A stretch of DNA of 22,223 bases, taken from Myxococcales bacterium (lineage in GTDB: Bacteria > Myxococcota > Polyangia > Fen-1088). Positions 1 to 7,069 of the stretch are shown piece after piece. The stretch covers positions 1 through 22,223 of the forward strand of contig PMLH01000258.1 in the NCBI GenBank assembly GCA_003159055.1. The letters are read 5' to 3'. A model generated the notes under the pieces. It did not search any database, was not told the DNA's origin, and saw only the letters and a program-made list of their open reading frames with translations. Both the position numbers and the translations under genes were made by a program. How positions within the stretch are numbered: position 1 is the first letter of the stretch; every line of letters starts with the position of its first letter.

Positions 1-1530
1 GCCAGCGGACCCAAGGGCAAGCTCGGCGTTGGCGTCCTCGACTCGCACATGGCGGTGGCCGAGCCCGATCCGGCGGCAACCTGGCTGGGCGGCACTAACG
101 CCAATACCAACGCGGCCTACCTGCCGGCGGCGGGTTTTGTTCCCACCGGAGCCATTCAGCTCAGCTACGAGGTCAAGAGCGTCACCCGCGACGCCAACCA
201 AAACCCAAGCATCGTGTTCCGTTTCAGCAAGGTCGACAACAGCACGAAGCCACCAACCGTCACGCCGATAGTTTTCAACACCTTCGGCGCCGGCGCGACC
301 GAGCTAATGGACGGGTTCGCCAACTCGCCGAGCGTCTACTTCGCATTCGCCGTGCCCCAGGATGGCATCGCTGCGCCAGCGGACTACAACGCCACGGCCA
401 GCGGCTACATCAAAAACATCTGGAATGGCACCGCAACAGGGGCGGGAGCAGGCAAGATGACCTTCAATGCGGCGACTGGGTACTACACCATCACCCTGAC
501 CGGCGTCACCATTCCACCTGGCGCGACCATGCTTAGGGGCGGCGTCGGCTACACCTACAGCCTGACCTCCACACCACCGCTGGTGCAGATCAATCTCCCC
601 GCCTACCCGTACGGCGACGGCACGGTGATCAAGGGATGCATCGCCGGCCAGATGTGCGGGGGGCTGATTGTTCCGGCCCAGGACGTGTCCGTCGTGGCGA
701 CCGACGCCGCAACTGGAAAGACCTACAGCGCTCGCCGAGACATTGTGGATACCAACAACTGCCTCAAGTGCCACGAACAGCTCGGCGCAAATCCGACCTT
801 CCACGCCGGCCAGCGCAATGACGGCGCCACCTGCGCGTTCTGCCACAGACCGAATCAGACCAGCAGCGGCTGGTCGGCATCGTCCTCGACCTTCGTCCAC
901 GGCATTCACGCCGCATCGATTCGCACTGTGGACTTCACCTGGCACGCGGCCTGCCCCGTGGGGACCACGTTCGCAGCCGGCACCTGCACCAAGGACAACG
1001 CGGATCCCTACTTCGCGAGTGTCACCTACCCCGGAATCCTCAACAACTGTCTCCAGTGCCACAAGCCTGGCACGTTCGACTTCAGCGCCACCGCATCGGC
1101 CAATGCGCTGCCGAACTTGCTCATGAGCACCGTGGGAACCGGGACGTATACCGCCGACATCAGCACCTCGCCGTACGTCACCGTCGCCCCCGTCGGCACC
1201 CCCGCCGTCGACTATGGAAACAACTTCCTCACCAGCGGCACTCTCACCAGCGGAACCAAGGACGGCGTCGCTTGCACGACAGCGGCGCCGTGCGCTTGTA
1301 CGTTGGCAGCCCCGTGCAATGCCTCGGCAACAACGCTGGTCAAATCGCCTATCACGGCGGCGTGCTCCGCGTGCCACGACGCCCCGACCGCGATCACCCA
1401 CATGAAGCAAATGGGCGGCACGTTCTACGGTGCGCGCACGGAGACGCCGGCGGCTCTGGCGCAGGCCGAGTCGTGCATGATGTGCCACGGCCCGGGGGCC
1501 ATCGCGGCCATCGCCGACGTGCATAGGTAG
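1..1530 (+). CDS. OmcA/MtrC-family multiheme c-type cytochrome, C-terminal part (5' end off window)
   Basis: The reading frame is open from base 1, so the N-terminus is missing; the first in-window ATG (49) is internal. Five CXXCH haem-binding motifs are visible: CLKCH (codon 254 counted from base 1), CAFCH (278), CLQCH (350), CSACH (455) and CMMCH (492). They follow about 230 residues of beta-rich, Thr/Ala/Gly-rich sequence. This matches the second half of the decahaem OmcA/MtrC layout, a beta domain followed by a pentahaem domain; a first beta plus pentahaem half would lie upstream. Extra histidines (for example in VHGIHAA) could be distal haem ligands. Family members sit on the outer surface and pass electrons to extracellular acceptors such as metal oxides. 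The gene ends at TAG 1528-1530 and is followed by hairpins and a terminator. The family call is firm; the electron acceptor is unknown. Confidence 0.88.
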   Translation, partial: ASGPKGKLGVGVLDSHMAVAEPDPAATWLGGTNANTNAAYLPAAGFVPTGAIQLSYEVKSVTRDANQNPSIVFRFSKVDNSTKPPTVTPIVFNTFGAGATELMDGFANSPSVYFAFAVPQDGIAAPADYNATASGYIKNIWNGTATGAGAGKMTFNAATGYYTITLTGVTIPPGATMLRGGVGYTYSLTSTPPLVQINLPAYPYGDGTVIKGCIAGQMCGGLIVPAQDVSVVATDAATGKTYSARRDIVDTNNCLKCHEQLGANPTFHAGQRNDGATCAFCHRPNQTSSGWSASSSTFVHGIHAASIRTVDFTWHAACPVGTTFAAGTCTKDNADPYFASVTYPGILNNCLQCHKPGTFDFSATASANALPNLLMSTVGTGTYTADISTSPYVTVAPVGTPAVDYGNNFLTSGTLTSGTKDGVACTTAAPCACTLAAPCNASATTLVKSPITAACSACHDAPTAITHMKQMGGTFYGARTETPAALAQAESCMMCHGPGAIAAIADVHR

Positions 1531-1550
1531 CGCGTACGCGGCAAACCCGT

Positions 1551-1570
1551 GCAGAGCCAGCCGGCTCTGC
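1551..1570 (+). other. Perfect 8-bp inverted repeat downstream of the cytochrome gene
   Basis: GCAGAGCC (1551-1558) and GGCTCTGC (1563-1570) form a perfect GC-rich stem with a 4-nt loop, 20 bp after the cytochrome stop. No T-tract follows, so by itself it is not an intrinsic terminator. It may protect the mRNA 3' end or assist the terminator 50 bp further on. Confidence 0.55.
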
Positions 1571-1622
1571 CGGCCGCGTGGGGACGCGGGTTTGGACCCC
1601 TCCCAGGGTTTCTCTATCAAGG

Positions 1623-1654
1623 AGGGCGGCTTTTCGGAGTCGCCCTTTTTCTTT
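1623..1654 (+). terminator. Rho-independent terminator after the cytochrome gene
   Basis: AGGGCGGC (1623-1630) pairs with GTCGCCCT (1639-1646), all eight positions pairing with one G-T wobble, around an 8-nt loop. It is followed directly by a T-rich tract (TTTTTCTTT). It lies between the cytochrome stop (1530) and the PAS gene start (1669), so the two genes are probably transcribed separately, or with strong attenuation. Confidence 0.75.
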
Positions 1655-1668
1655 GGTAGAAATGCACC

Positions 1669-2034
1669 ATGACGTCTCCGACCACCCAAAATTCATTCGA
1701 CTGGCTCGACGGCATCGCCGTCGCGGCAACCGTGTGCGACCGGCAAGGCGTGTGCCTCTACTTGAACGAACAGGCCGCGAAGCTATTCGCCAAGTCCGGT
1801 GGCCGTGCTCTGGTAGGCAGGAACCTCATGGACTGCCACGACGAGCCCGCGCGCGGGTGCTTCGCAGCCCAACTGGCGACCCCGTCGCCCAACACCTACA
1901 CTATCGAGAAGAATGGCGTGCGCAAGATCATCCACCAGATTCCCTGGTTCGCCGAGGACACGTTTGCCGGCGTGGTCGAGCTGAGCTTCGAGCTGCCGGC
2001 CGAGCTCCCGCACTTCGTACGCCAGTCGACCTGA
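1669..2034 (+). CDS. Single-domain PAS sensor protein
   Basis: 121 residues, essentially one PAS domain and no output domain. The N-terminal part (DWLDGIAVAATVCDRQGVCLYLNEQAAK, given here as key segments DWLDGI and YLNEQAAK) has the usual PAS beta-strand/helix pattern. The middle carries GRNLMDCHDEPAR and the end IEKNGVRK, IPWF and LPHFVR. This resembles stand-alone PAS proteins common in Deltaproteobacteria-like genomes, where DCHxEPAR and the PHFVR ending recur. Such proteins are thought to sense small ligands or redox state and act on partners; no ligand can be read here. Starts at ATG 1669 just after a terminator; no strong Shine-Dalgarno sequence is seen. Its stop lies only 9 bp from the stop of the convergent MopE-type gene. 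Confidence 0.8.
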   Translation: MTSPTTQNSFDWLDGIAVAATVCDRQGVCLYLNEQAAKLFAKSGGRALVGRNLMDCHDEPARGCFAAQLATPSPNTYTIEKNGVRKIIHQIPWFAEDTFAGVVELSFELPAELPHFVRQST

Positions 2035-2043
2035 GGCGACCAG

Positions 2044-4770
2044 CTACTTACAGATGCCGTTCTGGCAAGCGGTGCCGGCGCCGCAGGCGACACCGCAAGC
2101 GCCGCAGTTCGAATTGTCGCTGCCCAGGCTCTTGCAGGCGCCCGAACAGTCGGCTTGGCCGGGCGGGCACGACGAACAACAGCGAAAGCCGGTGTCCGAA
2201 AACGCGAAGGTTGGATGGACCTGGGTCTCCGTGAAATCGCACGCCATGCCGGGGAAGAAGCTGTCGAACGCCCCCCCGCGAAGCGTGTAGATGGCGGTTT
2301 CTGCGCCGGCCCCGGGCGGGGATCCAGCCGTGTCCACAATGTCGCGACGATCGTCGGTCCACTCTGCCAAGTTGCCGCTCAGATCGAAGACGTTGTCGTT
2401 GCTGCTTGCGCTGTCTAGGTCACCGACGGTGGCGCAACCGGAAAGCGAACCGCACGCTGCCGCACCGCCGAGGGCATGATCGACGCCGTTGCAGGCGCTG
2501 GCGCTGTAGCTGCAACCATAAGGATAGTAGCCTGCCGCGCACGTCTGCCCGGCTTGGCAGGCGAAGCCCCACTCGTCGCTGGTGACCACCCCGGCTGCGC
2601 GCACCGCGCGGCACAGACGCATCCCCGCAGCCCGACAAGCTGCATCCGCCTGGTTCCAGGTCACGGAGCTCCAGGGAAGAACGCCGCCCCCGCCCGCGCC
2701 TTGAGCGCGCGAGCAGGCCCGCGTCGTCGATGTGCCTTGCGAGGCTGCTGCGGCGTCGGCGCGGCTGGATTCGTAGCGGTAGATATAGTAGCTGCCTCCC
2801 GGAGCGCCCGAGACGTTCACATGCACCACGTCGTCGCGAACACCGAGACAATCGTGGCCGCCACATTGGGGAAGACCAGCCGGATTGTCCCACGATTCGT
2901 CGACCAATCCATCACAATCGTTGTCGATACCGTCGCAGATTTCGTCGGTCGGCAAGACGGTCGCAGGCACGCCGGTCAAATCGCAAATCGGGGGCAAGGT
3001 CTTGCTGGACTCGCTGCCGGACTGGCATCGCCAGGTACCCTTGCGCTGACAGGCCCCGGCGGCAGGGCTGGCGGTGTCCGTGCATTGCGTACCGAGCGTC
3101 TTCGCGTTCGGATCGTCGATCACGCCGTTGCAGTCGTTGTCGAGTCCATCGCACCAGGTTTCCTGCGCCACCTGGTTCGGCGCCGAAAGCTGAACCGTCG
3201 ACGGGTAGTTGCAGATCCAGTTTGGGGCAGTCCCCGTGGGCGAGCCCGCGGCGACGGTGCATACCGGGAACGTCGCGCTGGTTTCCCAGCCGGCGTGCTT
3301 CGAGCCACCAGGGCCCTTGCCACATTCACCGACCTGCGCGCAGAAATTGCTGGGGAATACCAAGCCCGGATCGTCGTTGTCGACAAGGCCGTTACAGTCG
3401 TTGTCCCTCCCGTCACACATTTCCGGCCCGTCGGGTGTGCATTGGTATTCGCACCCGTCGGCCGGATCGTGGTTCGCGTCCACCCAGCCAGGGGCACAGG
3501 CACCTTGTCCATTTTTCGGATCCAAGACGCAGACGCCCTTGCTGCACATCGCGAAGGCGTGTACGAACGTGCACGCGTGCCCGCAGCCGCCGCAGTTGTT
3601 CGGGTCGCTCTCCAGATCGAAACCGTTGTCGATCACGCCGTCGCAGTCGTTGTCTTTGCCGTCGCAAACTTCCAGGCTGGGCGTCACGATGCCACCGCAC
3701 AAAAGGGTTCCGCTGGTGCAAACATACGCCCCCAGCTTGCATTCGCCCTGACAAGTACCCGACGTCGTGTTGCAACCGCCAGCGCCCGGGGTGTAACAGC
3801 TCTTGCCAAGGTTGGGATCGCTTTCGTCGATCTGGCCGTTGCAGTTGTTGTCGCGGCCGTCGCAGATTTCTTCGGATGGCGGCCCGGCGCCGACACAGGT
3901 GTTCTTCCCAGCGATGCAAGTCAGAACGCCCGCTTGACAGGAGCCCGCCGTGCTGCTGTAGCACACGCGGTCGGCCGGTGTGTACACCAAGCCTGGGTCG
4001 TCGCCGTCGATGAGGCCGTTGCAATCGTTGTCGATCCCGTCGCAGATCTCGGTCGAGTCCGTGGTGGGTACGCAAGCGTACTCGCATCCATCGGCGGGAT
4101 TCTTGTCGAGGTCGTAGTGGCCTGACTTGCACGCGTACGCGCAGACGCCCTGGCTGCAGAACGAATCGGCATTCGCCGCGTTGCAAAGCACGCCGCACGC
4201 GCCACAGTTGTTGGGGTCGGTCTGGAGGTCGAAGCCGTTGTCGATGACTCCGTCGCAATCGTTGTCAGCGCCATCGCAGGCTTCCTTTCCGCCGTTGGTC
4301 AGCAGGCACTCACAGCCGTTGCTCGGATCCTTGTCCGCATCGACATAGCCGGGGATGCACGATGCGATGGTGCATTTCCCTTGCACGCAGGCAGGAACCG
4401 CGCCGGCGGCACTGCAGATGATGTTGCAGTCTCCACAGTTGAGAGAATCGGTCTGGAAGTCGAACCCGTTGTCGATGACGCCGTCGCAGTCATCATCCGC
4501 GTGATTGCAGACCTCCGGCGTGCCGCTGCAAGCGAGGACGCCGCCGTCGTCGACAATGCTGTCGATGCCTTGGCCGAAGCGGGCATCGAGCTTGATATTG
4601 ATTCCGGTCCCGCCGCTGTCGACCACCACGTCTGCGATGGGCAGCAGAACCTCGGTCGAGCGCTTGGCGCAAGCAGCGCCCAGCAACCCGAGCAACAGGA
4701 CAAGATTTTCCCTGCGCGCCACGCATCCGTGCTTCTTGCGTGCGGGCCTTTCAGACACGAAGTGGAGCAT
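2044..4770 (-). CDS. MopE-type repeat lipoprotein with C-terminal formylglycine-enzyme-like (SUMF1-like) domain
   Basis: 908 residues from ATG 4770. A GTG at 4722 would give a 16-residue shorter protein whose N-terminus, MARRENLVLLLGLLGAAC, is a textbook lipoprotein signal peptide, so that start is at least as likely; neither has a well-placed ribosome-binding site. Eight copies of the CDGxDNDCDGxID motif (putative metal-binding MopE-type repeat) occur between about residues 85 and 620, separated by Cys-rich spacers of NCGACG...C type. Residues from about 625 to 875 look like a SUMF1/FGE fold (GNLAEW, LRGGAF, DTGFRCC), but the paired catalytic cysteines of true formylglycine-generating enzymes are not evident, so a binding role is more likely than catalysis. 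The protein ends in another Cys-rich segment with NCGACG. Probably exported and anchored at the outer membrane; the acidic repeats suggest Ca or Cu binding, which is inferred from the family. Confidence 0.85.
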   Translation of the reverse strand: MLHFVSERPARKKHGCVARRENLVLLLGLLGAACAKRSTEVLLPIADVVVDSGGTGINIKLDARFGQGIDSIVDDGGVLACSGTPEVCNHADDDCDGVIDNGFDFQTDSLNCGDCNIICSAAGAVPACVQGKCTIASCIPGYVDADKDPSNGCECLLTNGGKEACDGADNDCDGVIDNGFDLQTDPNNCGACGVLCNAANADSFCSQGVCAYACKSGHYDLDKNPADGCEYACVPTTDSTEICDGIDNDCNGLIDGDDPGLVYTPADRVCYSSTAGSCQAGVLTCIAGKNTCVGAGPPSEEICDGRDNNCNGQIDESDPNLGKSCYTPGAGGCNTTSGTCQGECKLGAYVCTSGTLLCGGIVTPSLEVCDGKDNDCDGVIDNGFDLESDPNNCGGCGHACTFVHAFAMCSKGVCVLDPKNGQGACAPGWVDANHDPADGCEYQCTPDGPEMCDGRDNDCNGLVDNDDPGLVFPSNFCAQVGECGKGPGGSKHAGWETSATFPVCTVAAGSPTGTAPNWICNYPSTVQLSAPNQVAQETWCDGLDNDCNGVIDDPNAKTLGTQCTDTASPAAGACQRKGTWRCQSGSESSKTLPPICDLTGVPATVLPTDEICDGIDNDCDGLVDESWDNPAGLPQCGGHDCLGVRDDVVHVNVSGAPGGSYYIYRYESSRADAAAASQGTSTTRACSRAQGAGGGGVLPWSSVTWNQADAACRAAGMRLCRAVRAAGVVTSDEWGFACQAGQTCAAGYYPYGCSYSASACNGVDHALGGAAACGSLSGCATVGDLDSASSNDNVFDLSGNLAEWTDDRRDIVDTAGSPPGAGAETAIYTLRGGAFDSFFPGMACDFTETQVHPTFAFSDTGFRCCSSCPPGQADCSGACKSLGSDNSNCGACGVACGAGTACQNGICK

Positions 4771-4794
4771 GCTGTGTAGAGTTTACTCCGGTAT

Positions 4795-4835
4795 GGCAGT
4801 TCCGTAAAACGAACTGCCTCCTCGGAAGATCCGAG
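4795..4835 (-). other. Two adjacent hairpins in the leader of the MopE-type gene
   Basis: GGCAGTTC (4795-4802) and GAACTGCC (4811-4818) form a perfect 8-bp stem. Three bases further, CTCGGA (4821-4826) and TCCGAG (4830-4835) form a perfect 6-bp stem with a 3-nt loop. In minus-strand orientation both lie 25-65 nt upstream of the MopE-type ATG and downstream of the GGDEF gene stop. No T-run follows either, so a simple terminator is not supported. They may be a leader structure, an operator or mRNA-processing signals. Confidence 0.5.
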
Positions 4836-4922
4836 AAGAACTGTAGTTTCGCCTCCCAGCGGTCGCAGCCTTGCCGAGCAAGGGCCAAGGACGAGCTAGC
4901 TCTGCGGCCGACCGGTTGGACT

Positions 4923-5519
4923 TCAGGCGGGTCCGGGATCCCCGCCTGGGAGACGGTTCGGACTGGATGACTGGCGCCGCTTGTCCTCGAACCGCGCTTC
5001 CTCGGCCACCCGGACCAAGGCATCGAACGTCGTGCCTTGGTGGGGGAACGTGGCGGTTCCCATGCTGAGGCCGAAAGCAAAGGGACTGCGCACGCTCAAC
5101 GTGGCCAGCTTGTCGCGCAATCGCCCCAGCAGAGCCGCGCACGCGGCCTGCGTCATGTCCGCCAATATCACCGCGAACTCATCCGCTTCGATGCGGCAAC
5201 ACACGTCGTGAGCCCGAACCGACTTCTCGAGAAACTCGGCCACCCAACGCAACAGCAAGTCCCCCTCCGTGGGCCCGTGCGATCGGTTGATGGTGTGAAA
5301 GTCGTTGACGTCCAGAATCAGGAGCGTGAATGGACGACTCGCCGCGCGCCTGGCACGGCTCAGCTCGGCCCCCAAGCGCTCGGCGAAATAGCGTCGATTC
5401 CAGAGTCCCGTTAACCCATCGCGGTAGGTGAGCGCGCGCAGATCCTCGAGCTTTGCGATTTCGCGCCGCAAGCTCTCATTTTCATGCTGCAACTCTGCGA
5501 TGTCGGACTGCAATTCCAT
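4923..5519 (-). CDS. GGDEF-domain protein with degenerate active site (EADEF) and retained I-site pattern
   Basis: 198 residues. Residues 1-30 are a short coiled coil rich in Leu/Glu (IAELQHENESLRREIAKLE region), followed by the diguanylate-cyclase signature DGLTGLWNRRYF (34-45). The GGDEF motif reads EADEF at residues 111-115 (bases 5175-5189), so both glycines that hold GTP are replaced; the beta1 metal aspartate (LILD, residue 70) is kept but later INxxxGH positions are altered. R102 and D105 form RxxD at the exact spacing of the c-di-GMP inhibitory site. A reasonable reading is a c-di-GMP-responsive or structural GGDEF protein with weak or no cyclase activity; this is inference. There is no sensor or membrane segment; the coiled coil may mediate dimerisation. 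Transcribed divergently from the HAD gene, with 87 bp between the two starts. Confidence 0.85.
   Translation of the reverse strand: MELQSDIAELQHENESLRREIAKLEDLRALTYRDGLTGLWNRRYFAERLGAELSRARRAASRPFTLLILDVNDFHTINRSHGPTEGDLLLRWVAEFLEKSVRAHDVCCRIEADEFAVILADMTQAACAALLGRLRDKLATLSVRSPFAFGLSMGTATFPHQGTTFDALVRVAEEARFEDKRRQSSSPNRLPGGDPGPA
4924..4948 (-). other. Hairpin straddling the GGDEF stop codon
   Basis: CAGGCGGG (4924-4931) and CCCGCCTG (4941-4948) form a perfect 8-bp GC stem with a 9-nt loop. It overlaps the last codons and the TGA of the GGDEF gene. There is no following T-tract on the minus strand, so it is a possible 3'-end stabiliser rather than a clear terminator. Confidence 0.4.
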
Positions 5520-5606
5520 CGCTTAAGATAGCCGCCAATCTCGGCTCGGAAGTTGTACCAAAAAGGAATCGTCAAGCCAAATTCTCTCCGTACAATCCGT
5601 TACAAA

Positions 5607-6269
5607 ATGCAAACAGACAGAGCTGTGCTCTTCGATATGGACGGCACCCTGGTCGACACCGAGCGTGAGAATGTCGAGTCGGTCGTCGTTGCCGCGCGCC
5701 GCTGGAACCTGGAGCTGGATGCGGACATGCGACGATTCATCGTCGGGCACTCGTGGAACGAGATTTACGCAAGAATTCGGCGGGAGTACGGCTTCCAGCC
5801 GACCATGGATGTGCTGATCGACGCGGCCGTCGAAGAAAAGCGCGCGCTGTTCGCCAGCAAGGGTTTTGTGCCGCTTCCGGGTGCGGACGAATTGGTGCGG
5901 CGGCTGAGCAAGCGAGTCGCGCTGGCCATCGTCTCTGGTTCCAGCAACATCGAGGTCCGCGAGACCATCGCCGGGCTCGGCCTGACAGATTGCTTCCAGC
6001 AGCTCCTCGGGGCTGAATCCTATGGTCGAGGCAAACCCCATCCCGAGTCCTACCAGACCGCCATGCGCCTGCTTGGCGTTTCGCCGAGAGGCTGTATTGT
6101 CATCGAGGATGCCGAACCCGGCATCCTGGCCGGCAAGGCAGCACACGCGCGGGTGATTGCGGTCCGGCGAGCGAACTTCCTGGGGTACGACCAGTCCGCA
6201 GCCGATGTCGTCGTGGATACGCTGGAAGAAGTCAGCGACGAGTTGCTCGAACGACTCTGGTCGATGTAG
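5607..6269 (+). CDS. HAD-superfamily hydrolase (phosphoglucomutase/phosphatase-like subfamily)
   Basis: 220 residues from ATG 5607; an in-frame TTG at 5553 would add 18 poorly conserved residues and is less likely. All four HAD motifs are visible: motif I DMDGTLVD with nucleophile D10 and acid/base D12, motif II IVSGSS, motif III lysine in GKPHPE, and motif IV IEDAEPGI. The helical cap lies between motif I and II (about residues 17-85), as in beta-phosphoglucomutase/GPH-type enzymes. These cytoplasmic enzymes remove phosphate from small metabolites; the substrate cannot be read from sequence. The hydratase gene begins 8 bp after its stop, so the two are probably co-transcribed. No strong ribosome-binding site is present; TACAAT at 5591-5596 is only a weak promoter-like match. 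Confidence 0.88.
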   Translation: MQTDRAVLFDMDGTLVDTERENVESVVVAARRWNLELDADMRRFIVGHSWNEIYARIRREYGFQPTMDVLIDAAVEEKRALFASKGFVPLPGADELVRRLSKRVALAIVSGSSNIEVRETIAGLGLTDCFQQLLGAESYGRGKPHPESYQTAMRLLGVSPRGCIVIEDAEPGILAGKAAHARVIAVRRANFLGYDQSAADVVVDTLEEVSDELLERLWSM

Positions 6270-6277
6270 GCAAGCCC

Positions 6278-7069
6278 ATGGACGTGCAGACAGCACCGTT
6301 GGTCGTGGTCGAGCGGCAGGGCGCGACGGCGTGGCTCACCATCAACAGGCCCGAGGCGGCGAACGCACTGTCGCGCGCGCTGGTGGCAAGACTGCACACG
6401 GAGCTTCAGGCGCTGACGGCGGCACCTGATTTGACTGCGGTTGTGATTGCCGGGATCGAGGGCAAGGCTTTCTGCGCTGGGGCCGACCTCAAGGAACGGC
6501 TGGCCATGACCGTCGATGAAACACGCGCCTTCTTGGATGAGCTCGGCGCTTTGGTGAATGCAATTGCGGACTTTCCTCGTCCGGTTATCGCCGCGCTCTC
6601 CGGGGCGGCCCTCGGCGGCGGGCTCGAGATCGCTTTGGCCTGCGATATCCGTGTCGCGGACACCAGCGCGAGCGTGGGACTTGCAGAGGTGCGGCTGGGC
6701 ATTATTCCCGGGGCCGGCGGGACGCAGCGCCTTTCACGGCTGTGCGGCATGGCGGCGGCAAAGGAGCTGGTTTTGACCGGGAGACGTATCGACGCCAACC
6801 GTGCGCTGGCACTCGGCCTGGTTTCGAACGTCGTTCCCATGGGCGAGCTGCGCCGAGCGGTGGCGGTCGTCGCGGGCGAGCTATCTGCTGCCGGACCCCT
6901 GGCGCTGGAACAAGCCAAGCGCGCCCTGAACCAAGGATTCGATCGACCTCTAGCCGAAGCTCTTGCGGTGGAACGACAGTGCTACGAAGTCGTGCTGACC
7001 AGCGAGGACCGTAACGAAGGGCTGCGCGCCTTCGCCGAGAAACGCCCTCCGCGCTTTTCCGGCAAGTAG
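6278..7069 (+). CDS. Enoyl-CoA hydratase/isomerase family protein, methylglutaconyl-CoA hydratase (LiuC/AUH)-like
   Basis: 263 residues, the usual crotonase length. The oxyanion-hole segments are present (FCAGADLKER and GGGLEIALACDIR), and both catalytic glutamate positions of enoyl-CoA hydratase are kept: the E in GLAEVRLGIIPGAGGTQRL and the E in AKELVLTGRRI. The stretch CAGADLKER followed by M is characteristic of LiuC/AUH, which hydrates 3-methylglutaconyl-CoA in leucine breakdown, but a general short-chain enoyl-CoA hydratase is possible because no other leucine-degradation genes adjoin. Starts at ATG 6278, 8 bp after the HAD gene, in an apparent operon. Its TAG abuts the stop of the convergent lipoprotein gene (7070) with no spacer or terminator between them. 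Confidence 0.87.
   Translation: MDVQTAPLVVVERQGATAWLTINRPEAANALSRALVARLHTELQALTAAPDLTAVVIAGIEGKAFCAGADLKERLAMTVDETRAFLDELGALVNAIADFPRPVIAALSGAALGGGLEIALACDIRVADTSASVGLAEVRLGIIPGAGGTQRLSRLCGMAAAKELVLTGRRIDANRALALGLVSNVVPMGELRRAVAVVAGELSAAGPLALEQAKRALNQGFDRPLAEALAVERQCYEVVLTSEDRNEGLRAFAEKRPPRFSGK

Noticed and set aside
304..1689. 461-residue minus-strand ORF opposite the cytochrome
   Set aside because: Arg/Gly/Ala-rich antisense reading; the plus strand carries five CXXCH motifs.
2476..4125. 549-residue plus-strand ORF opposite the MopE-type gene
   Set aside because: It is the antisense shadow of the repeated GC-rich Asp/Cys codons; no domain, ribosome-binding site or plausible composition, and the minus strand has a signal peptide and clear repeats.
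5591..5596. TACAAT as a -10 promoter for the HAD gene
   Set aside because: No convincing -35 element at 16-18 bp upstream and it lies only 10 bp from the start codon; chance match not excluded.
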